Source of the DNA: Planctomycetota bacterium
GTDB taxonomy: Bacteria > Planctomycetota > Brocadiia > Brocadiales > Bathyanammoxibiaceae
DNA length: 9,033 nucleotides
Assembly (NCBI GenBank): GCA_030623665.1
Contig: JAUXLO010000065.1
Coordinates: 1-9,033 of the forward strand
Reading direction: 5' to 3'
The position numbers were made by a program, and so were the translations under genes. The first letter of the stretch is position 1. Every line of letters begins with the position of its first letter. Shown here one piece after another: positions 1 through 5,772 of this stretch. The notes under the pieces were generated by a model. It saw only the letters and a program-made list of their open reading frames with translations. It made no database searches and was not told where the DNA came from.

Positions 1-794
1 AGAGGCCCAGGGTAGGGGTTATACTGGGTACCGGATGGCAGGACTTTACGAAGGAGTTAAGCCCGTCCACTACCATAAAATATTCTGACATACCGAACCT
101 CGTGCCCCGACGCAATAATGCCGCAAAAAGTAATGGGGCCCTGATAGCGGGGAGGATTGGAGATATCCCTGTTACCTGCCTGAACGAGAGGTTCCATCTC
201 TACGAAGGGTTTTCGGCGCAGGAGGTGGCCTACCCGGTGAGGGTTTTGTGCCGGCTGGGTATAGAGGCTCTCCTTGTAACCAATGCCGCCGGTGGTATAA
301 ACAGCGGGTTCAGGACAGCTGACCTGATGCTGATTGTTGACCATATAGACATGACCATGCATAATCCGCTTGTAGGCACAGAAGACGACAGGCTCGGGGA
401 AAGATTTCCCGATATGACGAGGGCCTATGACCCTGAGCTGGTAAAGATTGCGGTAGACACTGCAAAGGGCCTTGGGATAGAGGTAAGAAAGGGGGTATAC
501 CTGGGTGTGTGCGGCCCCAGCTTTGAGACACCGGCGGAGATAGCGATGTTCAGGATGCTGGGCGCAGATGCAGTCGGGATGTCAACGGTGACGGACGTCA
601 TTGCAGCCAGGCAGATGGGCGTAAGGGTGTGCGGCCTCTCCTGTATAACCAACAGGGCGGCAGGGACCGGACCGGAGGAGGTGAGCGAGGGAGAGGTTCA
701 TGCCGTGATGAAGGAGGTTGAGGCCAGAAATTTTGGGCTGCTCAAGAACATTGTTATTTCGAGTGGAGAACTTTTGGTTGATAAACCGGTATAG
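1..794 (+). CDS. Purine nucleoside phosphorylase, trimeric PNP family (5' end missing)
   Basis: PNP splits purine nucleosides with phosphate into free base and (deoxy)ribose-1-phosphate in cytosolic purine salvage. The reading frame is open from base 3, and the codons before 102 encode the family's N-terminal phosphate loop (GVILGTGWQDF, about bases 15-47). The GTG at 102 is therefore internal and the gene runs off the left edge. Other family blocks are RFHLYEGF (Arg-x-His phosphate site, codons from 189), TNAAGGIN, GPSFET with the base-binding Glu, GADAVGMSTV, and SCITN with the Asn that marks 6-oxopurine rather than adenosine-type specificity. Divergent points: ILGTG instead of the usual LGSG, no clear GHAG motif between the phosphate loop and the RFH block, ERFH where family members usually have GRFH, MSTVTDV for MSTVPEV, and SEGEVHA where HxEV is usual. 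The family call is firm. Inosine/guanosine specificity is inferred. cdd follows after 17 nt, probably in the same operon. Confidence 0.9.
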   Translation, partial: RPRVGVILGTGWQDFTKELSPSTTIKYSDIPNLVPRRNNAAKSNGALIAGRIGDIPVTCLNERFHLYEGFSAQEVAYPVRVLCRLGIEALLVTNAAGGINSGFRTADLMLIVDHIDMTMHNPLVGTEDDRLGERFPDMTRAYDPELVKIAVDTAKGLGIEVRKGVYLGVCGPSFETPAEIAMFRMLGADAVGMSTVTDVIAARQMGVRVCGLSCITNRAAGTGPEEVSEGEVHAVMKEVEARNFGLLKNIVISSGELLVDKPV

Positions 795-811
795 CGAGAC
801 ACGGCGGAAAC

Positions 812-1192
812 ATGAATGAGCTGGTAAAAAAGGCGCGGGAGGCGAGGGCATGTTCCTATAGTCCTTACAGTCGCTTCGGGGTGGGAGCCGCCATCCGGGC
901 GAAATCCGGTAAGGTGTACCTGGGGTGTAATGTCGAAAACTGCTCTTACGGTCTTACCGTATGTGCGGAGAGGGTCGCCGTATGTAATGCCGTCTCGGAT
1001 GGTGCCAGGGACTTCGAGGCATTGGCCATCTTTACCGAAGCAGAGGATTTAACACCTCCCTGCGGGGCGTGCCGGCAGGTGCTCTCGGAGTTTTCCAAGG
1101 ATTTGACCATCATCCTTGCAAATCCCGGGGGGAAGAAGGAGCTGAGGCTATCAGAACTCCTACCCTTGCCGTTTAACAAACATACCTTCTGA
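812..1192 (+). CDS. cdd: Cytidine deaminase
   Basis: Cdd hydrolyses cytidine and deoxycytidine to (deoxy)uridine plus ammonia in pyrimidine salvage. The 126-aa protein is the short homotetrameric type (about 130 aa in Bacillus). Visible motifs are the N-terminal YSPYSRFGVGAA block, the substrate-binding N40-x-E42-N43, the zinc motif C51-A-E53 with its catalytic Glu, and P83-C84-G-A-C87 giving the other two zinc cysteines. All catalytic residues are present. The ATG start is at the family's normal position, 17 nt after the PNP stop, with a weak purine-rich ribosome site (CGGCGGAAA) just before it. The product joins PNP in nucleoside salvage. The next gene, surE, converges from the other strand. 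Confidence 0.96.
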   Translation: MNELVKKAREARACSYSPYSRFGVGAAIRAKSGKVYLGCNVENCSYGLTVCAERVAVCNAVSDGARDFEALAIFTEAEDLTPPCGACRQVLSEFSKDLTIILANPGGKKELRLSELLPLPFNKHTF

Positions 1193-1271
1193 ATACAATC
1201 CTGCCTCGACGCCTCAAAGGTGCAATAAGCTACCGGAGGTGTTGCAGGAATTCATTCATAGGAAAATTTTG

Positions 1272-2072
1272 TTACTTATTTAGTATACCTTTAGCCTTGC
1301 AGATGTCTTCTTCCACTCCCTTCCAGTCCCAGGAGCCTAAGCTATCGAGCAGATTATGGTCCGTCAGGTCATAGCGCAGGGGTGTTATGGATACGTAGCC
1401 GTCTTGCACTGCCTGTATGTCCGTGCCTTTTTCTTCCACGGCGACCTCAGTTCCACCCACCAGCCAGTAGTACGTCCCACCTCCCGGGTCCTTTCGCCGG
1501 TCAACACTCTCCTCAAAGCCGCGTGTACACTGACGCGTCAGCCTGATTCCTTTAATCTCCTCCCTTTTTACAGAGGGGATGTTGATGTTCATTAGTGTGC
1601 ATTTTGGGAGCTTGTTTTTTATTACCTGTTTTATGATATCCCTGGCGATAATTGCTGCATACTCGAGGTCTGTGTATCCTGAGACGTCGATGGATACGGC
1701 TACAGAGGGGATGCCCAGTATAGACCCCTCAATAGAGGCGGCGACCGTCCCGGAGTAAAGTACGTGTATGCCAACGTTTACCCCCAGATTCATTCCGGAG
1801 ACGACCAACTCGGGTCGTTCCTGCATAATCTCCATGGCGGCCATTTTGACGCAGTCGGCCGGGGAGCCGCTGACGGCGTAACCGAAGAACTCGTTTTCCA
1901 CATAGGCCTTGCGCAACCGCAGTGGGTGGGCCCAGGTTATGGAATGGCTCACACCGCTCCGCTCAGCCTCCGGAGCCACCACCACCACCTCGCCAATCTC
2001 CCTCAGGGTCTTGTTGATGGCCACTATGCCTGTCGCATAAATCCCGTCGTCGTTGGTAAGAAGTATTTGCAT
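1272..2072 (-). CDS. surE: 5'/3'-nucleotidase SurE (survival protein)
   Basis: SurE is a metal-dependent phosphatase that dephosphorylates nucleoside 5'- and 3'-monophosphates and is linked to stationary-phase survival. The 266 aa compare with about 250 in typical SurE. The family signature is intact: LLTNDDG with metal ligands D8 and D9 at the N-terminus, S39 in AERSGVSHS, SGSPADCV at 68-75, N95 in SGMNLGVN, and YSGTVAA at 106-112. The C-terminal part has the usual GTYYWLVGG segment. The ATG at 2072 shares its A with the TAA stop of the upstream lipoprotein gene (TAATG), so translation is probably coupled and both genes should come from the promoter near 2682-2710. SurE itself has no signal peptide and should be cytoplasmic, unlike its operon partner. 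It converges on pnp-cdd, which use the nucleosides it makes. Confidence 0.95.
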   Translation of the reverse strand: MQILLTNDDGIYATGIVAINKTLREIGEVVVVAPEAERSGVSHSITWAHPLRLRKAYVENEFFGYAVSGSPADCVKMAAMEIMQERPELVVSGMNLGVNVGIHVLYSGTVAASIEGSILGIPSVAVSIDVSGYTDLEYAAIIARDIIKQVIKNKLPKCTLMNINIPSVKREEIKGIRLTRQCTRGFEESVDRRKDPGGGTYYWLVGGTEVAVEEKGTDIQAVQDGYVSITPLRYDLTDHNLLDSLGSWDWKGVEEDICKAKGILNK

Positions 2073-2641
2073 TAATGGCTATGCCCCTGTGTATGTTCGG
2101 GTGTCTGTTCAGGTTTATCTTCCTGTTTAGGCTTCAATTCCATCTTCTTCTTCTGTTTCTCCCTCGTTTTAAAGAACTTTATGTCCTCCCCGCTGTAGGG
2201 CGGATAAAAAACGTTTATTATTGCAAAAGACTCTTCACCGGTGTTCCTAGTTTCATGCCATGTCTTCCTGGGCACAAGGACTATGTCTCCCTCCTCAACA
2301 AAGTAATGGGTCCCATTCAGTATTACTATGGCGCTACCATCCTTTACATGCATTACCACGTCGTGGTCCTTATGCAGGTGGGGTGGCACTGAAACACCGC
2401 TTCGTACCAACATCAGTTGAACACTTGCATATTTTGTTTCCCCCACACCCACTATTTTTATCTTTTCTCCTTCTCCCAGCGGGTTATTTGCTACCAATTT
2501 TTTGATGTCCAGTACGTCGGGCTGGTAGATATCCGGGAATTTGGTTGGGTGCTTTAACTCATCTATAATATCAAAATCACCAACGTATTTAGCACACCCG
2601 CATAATAGAAACAAGCTGAGAAGGTAGACAGTATACCTCAC
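2072..2641 (-). CDS. Cupin-domain lipoprotein with a His-rich tail
   Basis: This 189-aa protein begins with a lipoprotein signal peptide: MRY, a hydrophobic stretch (4-13) and a lipobox L-C-G-C with the lipidated Cys at 16, so it should be anchored to a membrane outside the cytoplasm. Residues about 72-150 form a single cupin barrel. Motif 1 is PPHLHKDHDVVMHVKDG (H88, H90, with D94 near the usual Glu). Motif 2 is GDIVLVPRKTWHETRN with H129. The three His could bind one metal ion. The tail (about 157-189) is Lys/Glu/Gln-rich, probably disordered, and ends in EHTQGHSH, a possible extra metal-binding patch. The start is a GTG with AAGGA about 12 nt upstream, a rather long spacing. It leads a two-gene unit with surE (TAATG overlap) and is divergent from the DUF362 gene. 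No enzyme activity can be assigned; sensing, metal binding or small-molecule binding are all possible. Confidence 0.85.
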   Translation of the reverse strand: MRYTVYLLSLFLLCGCAKYVGDFDIIDELKHPTKFPDIYQPDVLDIKKLVANNPLGEGEKIKIVGVGETKYASVQLMLVRSGVSVPPHLHKDHDVVMHVKDGSAIVILNGTHYFVEEGDIVLVPRKTWHETRNTGEESFAIINVFYPPYSGEDIKFFKTREKQKKKMELKPKQEDKPEQTPEHTQGHSH

Positions 2642-2681
2642 GGTTGGTTATTATCCTTGAAGAGAAGTCCGTGTTTTGGGA

Positions 2682-2710
2682 ATTCTAGCAGGAACACACA
2701 ATACGGTCAA
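2682..2710 (-). promoter_or_regulatory. Sigma70-type promoter for the lipoprotein-surE unit
   Basis: On the minus strand the region reads TTGACC (2710-2705), a 17-nt spacer, then TAGAAT (2687-2682). Each box has one mismatch to the consensus and the spacing is ideal. Transcription should start near 2675, leaving about 35 nt of leader before the GTG at 2641. The prediction is from sequence only. Confidence 0.7.
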
Positions 2711-2756
2711 CATAAATTGAATCCTGTTAACGGAGTAGTAAACAAGGCCGCAGTGG

Positions 2757-2785
2757 TTGACAGTGTATAGATGCAGATTTATAAT
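2757..2785 (+). promoter_or_regulatory. Perfect sigma70-type promoter for the DUF362 gene
   Basis: TTGACA (2757-2762), a 17-nt spacer and TATAAT (2780-2785) match the bacterial consensus exactly. Predicted transcription start is about 2792, giving a leader of about 28 nt before the GTG at 2820. The TTG that could open a longer reading frame at 2757 is the first triplet of this -35 box, so it would not be in the mRNA. The promoter lies back to back with the minus-strand one at 2682-2710, with 46 nt between the two -35 boxes. Confidence 0.85.
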
Positions 2786-2805
2786 AGAGCTTTGTAATAC
2801 AGAAA

Positions 2806-2812
2806 AGAGGGA
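2806..2812 (+). promoter_or_regulatory. Ribosome binding site setting the GTG 2820 start
   Basis: AGAGGGA lies 7 nt before the GTG at 2820. Together with the promoter just upstream it fixes the start of the DUF362 protein there, so that its twin-arginine signal is at the N-terminus. Confidence 0.65.
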
Positions 2813-2819
2813 TAGTCCA

Positions 2820-3839
2820 GTGGATTGTGAAAAGACCCGAAGGGAATTTCTGCAAGAGGCGCTTGGCGTAGGGCTTGCCTGTTCTCTAAGCCATTTCCTT
2901 CCCGGCAATATTTACGCCGAAGGCCTTGAGGGCGCGGAGGCGTCTGCCACACCAAAACCGAGAGTAATCTTGAGCCGCTCCAGTAAGTTTTTGGGCGGCG
3001 GTAACAGGGCAAACGGGGAACTGTTGCGGAAGGCTGTTGATGACGGTGTAATGAGGATTACAGGTGCGCCTGCTGCGCCTGAGGCATGGTCAACACTATT
3101 TAAAGAAAAGGAAATGATAGGCATAAAGCTCAATTGTCTGGGCAAGAAGGCCTTTTCCCCTCATGTAGAGCTGGTGGATGCCATTATAGCGGGTCTGAAA
3201 TCGGCCGGCATAAGGGACGACCATATTATTGTCTTTGATAGGACGAACAGGGAGCTTAAAGAGGCGGGGTTCAGGATAAGGAAGGGTGGCGGTCTTAAAT
3301 GTTTTGGCACTGATGAACTCGGAGGTGGGGGCTACGATTTGTGGCCTCAGATGGCCGGAAGCGTCGGTAGCTGCTTCAGCAGGATAGTATCCAAAATTTG
3401 TGACGCCATCATAAACGTACCCATTCTGAAGGACCACGACCTTTCAGGCATATCAGGGGCGATGAAGAATTTTTATGGCGTAATACACAACCCCAATAAA
3501 TATCACGACAATAACTGTAACCCATATATTGCGGACCTTAACACCCACCCGTACATAAGGGATAAGTCACGGCTTATTATCTGTGACGCCCTTATAGCCC
3601 AGTATAACGGAGGTCCGGCGTTCAAGCGTCGGTGGTCATGGCCTTTCGGGGGTATACTCATGGGCAGGGATCCGGTGGCCCTGGACCGCATCTGTGCCAA
3701 TATCATCGAAGAAGAGAGGAAAAAGAACGGGCTTCCGTCCCTGAAGCAGGTAAAGCGTGAGCCTAAGTACATCCATACGGCCGCTGCGCTTAAGCTCGGG
3801 GAAGACGACCCCGAGAAGATAGAGCTTATAGAGACCTGA
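2820..3839 (+). CDS. Tat-exported DUF362 family protein
   Basis: With the GTG start the protein has 339 aa. It opens with MDCEKTRREFLQ, a twin-arginine motif (R7-R8, T-R-R-x-F-L), then a moderately hydrophobic stretch (14-28) and a likely cleavage after I-Y-A (33). It should thus be exported folded by the Tat system. The rest resembles DUF362: a central block NVPILKDHDLSGISGAMKN followed by FYGVIHNP (about 199-224), then ICDALIAQYNGGP, and GRDPVALDRI (about 282-291), a typical DUF362 ending. Many DUF362 proteins carry a [4Fe-4S] ferredoxin domain. None is present here, though several scattered Cys remain (C106, C161, C185, C194, C233, C255). Substrate and reaction are unknown; a role in an exported redox or cofactor-dependent process is only a guess from the Tat signal. 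Monocistronic, with its own promoter. Confidence 0.85.
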   Translation: MDCEKTRREFLQEALGVGLACSLSHFLPGNIYAEGLEGAEASATPKPRVILSRSSKFLGGGNRANGELLRKAVDDGVMRITGAPAAPEAWSTLFKEKEMIGIKLNCLGKKAFSPHVELVDAIIAGLKSAGIRDDHIIVFDRTNRELKEAGFRIRKGGGLKCFGTDELGGGGYDLWPQMAGSVGSCFSRIVSKICDAIINVPILKDHDLSGISGAMKNFYGVIHNPNKYHDNNCNPYIADLNTHPYIRDKSRLIICDALIAQYNGGPAFKRRWSWPFGGILMGRDPVALDRICANIIEEERKKNGLPSLKQVKREPKYIHTAAALKLGEDDPEKIELIET

Positions 3840-3840
3840 A

Positions 3841-4056
3841 CTACGGCAGTAGAAGGTGGTAGATTAGATAAAGCATTATTAGCGGTATGGGCAGGGTAAA
3901 TACTAACGTCCACATACCGTACCTTTCTGCTACCGAGCACCATGGGCTGCAGAGCCTGCCCCCTGTCAGGCCTCCACATATAAAGCTACACCACCACCTG
4001 AACAACAGGGAGTTTGCGACCTTAAGGGTGCTACATTTAGGCGGTATCCCACCCAT
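3841..4056 (-). CDS. Possible 71-aa small membrane protein
   Basis: I do not recognise this reading frame and it may be spurious. In its favour: the ATG at 4056 is 5 nt after the stop of the 77-aa gene, a good ribosome site GAGGGAG (4065-4071) lies 8 nt upstream, and the frame fills almost the whole gap up to the DUF362 gene, stopping 1 nt from that gene's stop. The C-terminal 24 residues (from MWTLVFTLP) are hydrophobic enough for one membrane helix, after the short charged segment AERYG. The N-terminal half is rich in Cys and Trp (four Cys, three Trp). Against it: no known domain, short length, and an overlapping plus-strand frame (3887-4081) that is also open. If it is not coding, the 222 nt between 3840 and 4061 are simply a convergent spacer. 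Confidence 0.35.
   Translation of the reverse strand: MGGIPPKCSTLKVANSLLFRWWCSFICGGLTGGRLCSPWCSVAERYGMWTLVFTLPIPLIMLYLIYHLLLP
3883..3919. repeat. Inverted repeat in the convergent DUF362 / small-gene region
   Basis: CGGTATG (3883-3889) and CATACCG (3913-3919) are exact inverted copies separated by 23 nt, just after the DUF362 stop. They could fold in the 3' end of the DUF362 transcript. No T-tract follows, so this is not a classical terminator. Confidence 0.35.
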
Positions 4057-4061
4057 CCGTG

Positions 4062-4295
4062 TTACTCCCTCGCCTCTCTAAACTGGTACCACAGGCGATC
4101 AAAACGGCTCTCGTAAATCATCTCGTAAAGGTCCATCCTATCGGGGTACAGTTCTTCGCACCTGTTCCTTACCTTGGCCTTTTCTATCTCTATGTCTATT
4201 TGCGGATAGTCCGAGGCGACAATTAGCATACACACACGATCAGCCATTCGCTGGAACTCCCGCATCGGTTGCCTCTTTAATTCTTCGCTCTCCAT
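4062..4295 (-). CDS. Small conserved-looking hypothetical protein (77 aa)
   Basis: The product is a highly charged, probably all-helical cytoplasmic protein. The C-terminal half has a regular pattern (DYPQIDIEIEKAKVRNRCEEL, then YPDRMDLYEMIYESRFDRLW). From memory this resembles small hypothetical proteins seen in Planctomycetota and other bacteria, often with PDRxxLxEMIYxSRFxRLW. I cannot confirm it without a search, and the function is unknown. The start is the ATG at 4295: a near-perfect Shine-Dalgarno (4302-4309) lies 6 nt upstream. The ATG at 4301 is too close to that site, and a longer frame from the TTG at 4319 would put the site inside the gene. A promoter lies at 4341-4370. It is divergent from purA, and the 71-aa frame may follow it as a second gene. 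Confidence 0.75.
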   Translation of the reverse strand: MESEELKRQPMREFQRMADRVCMLIVASDYPQIDIEIEKAKVRNRCEELYPDRMDLYEMIYESRFDRLWYQFREARE

Positions 4296-4301
4296 ATGCA
4301 T

Positions 4302-4309
4302 CCTCCTCT
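4302..4309 (-). promoter_or_regulatory. Strong ribosome binding site of the 77-aa gene
   Basis: AGAGGAGG on the minus strand is 6 nt from the ATG at 4295. It decides between three candidate starts (4319 TTG, 4301 ATG, 4295 ATG) in favour of the last. It is the strongest Shine-Dalgarno I noticed in the window. Confidence 0.75.
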
Positions 4310-4340
4310 TTCCAGGCAACTCATCTTTGTAAGTTCCAAT

Positions 4341-4370
4341 ATTTTAACACGTAGAGAGTTGCTGCTTCAA
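4341..4370 (-). promoter_or_regulatory. Probable promoter of the 77-aa gene
   Basis: On the minus strand TTGAAG (4370-4365), an 18-nt spacer and TAAAAT (4346-4341) form a plausible sigma70-type promoter with a predicted start near 4334, giving a leader of about 40 nt. It is weaker than the purA promoter, which lies about 25 nt away facing the other way. Confidence 0.5.
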
Positions 4371-4377
4371 CAAAAAG

Positions 4378-4414
4378 CCAACTTTGTTTATTATTGACAA
4401 TTCAAAGTAGTTGG
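4378..4414. repeat. Inverted repeat centred on the purA -35 box
   Basis: CCAACTTTG (4378-4386) is mirrored by CAAAGT-AG-TTGG (4403-4414). The arms match over 9 bp apart from a 2-nt insertion in the right arm. The midpoint (4396) falls inside the TTGACA box, so a dimeric regulator bound here would cover the -35 element. It could be an operator, but one copy in AT-rich DNA could also arise by chance. Confidence 0.4.
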
Positions 4415-4422
4415 TCTATAAT
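4394..4422 (+). promoter_or_regulatory. Perfect sigma70-type promoter of the purA operon
   Basis: TTGACA (4394-4399), 17 nt, TATAAT (4417-4422) is an exact consensus promoter. The predicted start is near 4429, leaving about 60 nt of leader. That leader contains short self-complementary stretches (TCCT-gta-AGGA at about 4435-4445, TTGC-gata-GCAA at about 4447-4458, and GTTATAAC at 4461-4468), but no riboswitch I recognise. No other promoter is obvious for the five downstream genes. Confidence 0.88.
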
Positions 4423-4488
4423 TCTAATACAATATCCTGTAAGGACTTGCGATAGCAAACGTTATAACTTTTTAGACGGGTTACCTAG

Positions 4489-5772
4489 ATGTCCAATGCC
4501 TGTGTGGTTGGCCTCCAGTGGGGCGACGAAGGCAAGGGTAAGTTTATAGACATCCTTGCCGATGAGTACGATATCATAGTCAGATATCAGGGGGGCAGCA
4601 ATGCGGGGCATACTGTAGTAATAGACGACTCTAAGTTCATATTTCATCTTGTACCCTCAGGTATTTTGCACCCTGACAAGCAGTGTGTAATCGGCAACGG
4701 CGTTGCCCTGGACCCCGCGCAGCTCCTGAAGGAATTGGCCGAACTTGAAGAACACAATATCCCTACGGCAAATAAGTTGTTTGTGAGTGATCGTGCGCAT
4801 CTTGTCTTCCCTTATCATAAGCAGCTTGACCTTGTGTCGGAATCTGAGAAAGGGGACGAGAAAATAGGTACCACAGGGCGAGGCATAGGCCCCTGCTATG
4901 CAGACAAGATGTCACGGACAGGCATAAGGGTGGCAGAACTCTACCATCCTGAACACCTTAAGAACAGGCTCAAGGAGGTTGTTCAGGAGAAGAACAAAAT
5001 ACTCCGTGATTTATACAATGCGCCTCCCCTATCGTGGGAGGGAATGTACGATGAGTACATAGGGCACGCCGCCAGGCTTTCCCCTTATGTGTGTGATACA
5101 GTAGAACTCTTGAACAATGCCATAAAGGCATCAAAACGGATACTCTTTGAAGGCGCCCAGGGAACTATGCTGGACGTGGACTTTGGCACTTATCCCTATA
5201 TCACCTCCTCCAACCCGAGTGTGTGTGGAGTATCCTCCGGGGTGGGTGTCTCACCAAAGCACATACACAACATATACGGTGTCATGAAGGCCTACACTAC
5301 AAGGGTGGGGCGTGGTCCGTTTCCGACGGAGATGGATGGAGAACTGGGTGAGGCGGTGAGGAAGAGGGGCGATGAGTTTGGTGCCACTACAGGAAGACCG
5401 AGACGCTGCGGATGGTTTGATGCCGTGGCCGTGCGGCATGCCGTTATGATCAACGGCGTGGACTCTGCAATACTGACAAAACTGGATGTGCTTGACCGCG
5501 AAGAGACTATCAAGGTCTGCGTAGAATATAAGAATAGCAGCCGCTCCTATGTAACTTTTCCCTCAGACCTTGTGCTCATCAGCGATTGTGAACCGGTGTA
5601 TGAAGAGATTCCCGGCTGGTTAGAGGATACTTCAGGGATTACCGATAAGGATAAATTCCCGGAAAAAGCCATGGGATATATACGCTTTCTTGAAAAGACT
5701 CTGGAACTTAAAATAACAATGGTGTCGGTAGGGCCGGAGCGTAAACAGGTCATCCGTATCTCTGATGAGTGA
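4489..5772 (+). CDS. purA: Adenylosuccinate synthetase
   Basis: PurA condenses IMP with aspartate using GTP, the first committed step from IMP to AMP, in the cytosol. The 427 aa equal the usual bacterial length. Conserved elements: the N-terminal QWGDEGKGK loop with catalytic D13, NAGHTVV with catalytic H41, GTTGRGIGPCY (127-137, IMP binding), FEGAQGTMLDVDFGTYP (220-236), TTRVGRGPFPTE (270-281), GATTGRPRRCGWFD (298-311), and TKLDVLD (330-336, guanine recognition). Everything needed for activity is there. The ATG at 4489 is preceded directly by an in-frame TAG, so it is the earliest possible start. Only a weak GACGGG (4475-4480) serves as Shine-Dalgarno. First gene of the operon; its end overlaps uppS by 8 nt. 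Confidence 0.98.
   Translation: MSNACVVGLQWGDEGKGKFIDILADEYDIIVRYQGGSNAGHTVVIDDSKFIFHLVPSGILHPDKQCVIGNGVALDPAQLLKELAELEEHNIPTANKLFVSDRAHLVFPYHKQLDLVSESEKGDEKIGTTGRGIGPCYADKMSRTGIRVAELYHPEHLKNRLKEVVQEKNKILRDLYNAPPLSWEGMYDEYIGHAARLSPYVCDTVELLNNAIKASKRILFEGAQGTMLDVDFGTYPYITSSNPSVCGVSSGVGVSPKHIHNIYGVMKAYTTRVGRGPFPTEMDGELGEAVRKRGDEFGATTGRPRRCGWFDAVAVRHAVMINGVDSAILTKLDVLDREETIKVCVEYKNSSRSYVTFPSDLVLISDCEPVYEEIPGWLEDTSGITDKDKFPEKAMGYIRFLEKTLELKITMVSVGPERKQVIRISDE

Noticed and set aside
102..104. GTG as the start of the PNP gene
   Set aside because: The frame continues upstream to the window edge and encodes the family's phosphate loop (GVILGTG), so the gene is truncated by the window and this GTG is an internal Val.
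1199..1249. TCCTGC / GCAGGA pairing in the cdd-surE gap as a bidirectional terminator
   Set aside because: The 6-bp arms are about 40 nt apart, inner pairing is patchy and no T-tract follows on either strand.
1764..2505. Plus-strand open frames opposite surE and the lipoprotein gene (1764-2075, 2075-2392, 2260-2505)
   Set aside because: They are antisense to genes with clear family motifs, and their His- and Leu-rich products show no domain.
2757..2819. TTG at 2757 as start of the DUF362 protein
   Set aside because: It is the -35 box of a perfect promoter whose transcript should begin near 2792. The GTG at 2820 has a ribosome site and puts the Tat motif at the N-terminus.
3887..4081. 64-aa plus-strand frame in the gap after the DUF362 gene
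   Set aside because: No good ribosome site, unstructured Pro/His-rich product, and it runs into the end of the 77-aa gene on the other strand. The minus-strand frame in the same stretch has better support.
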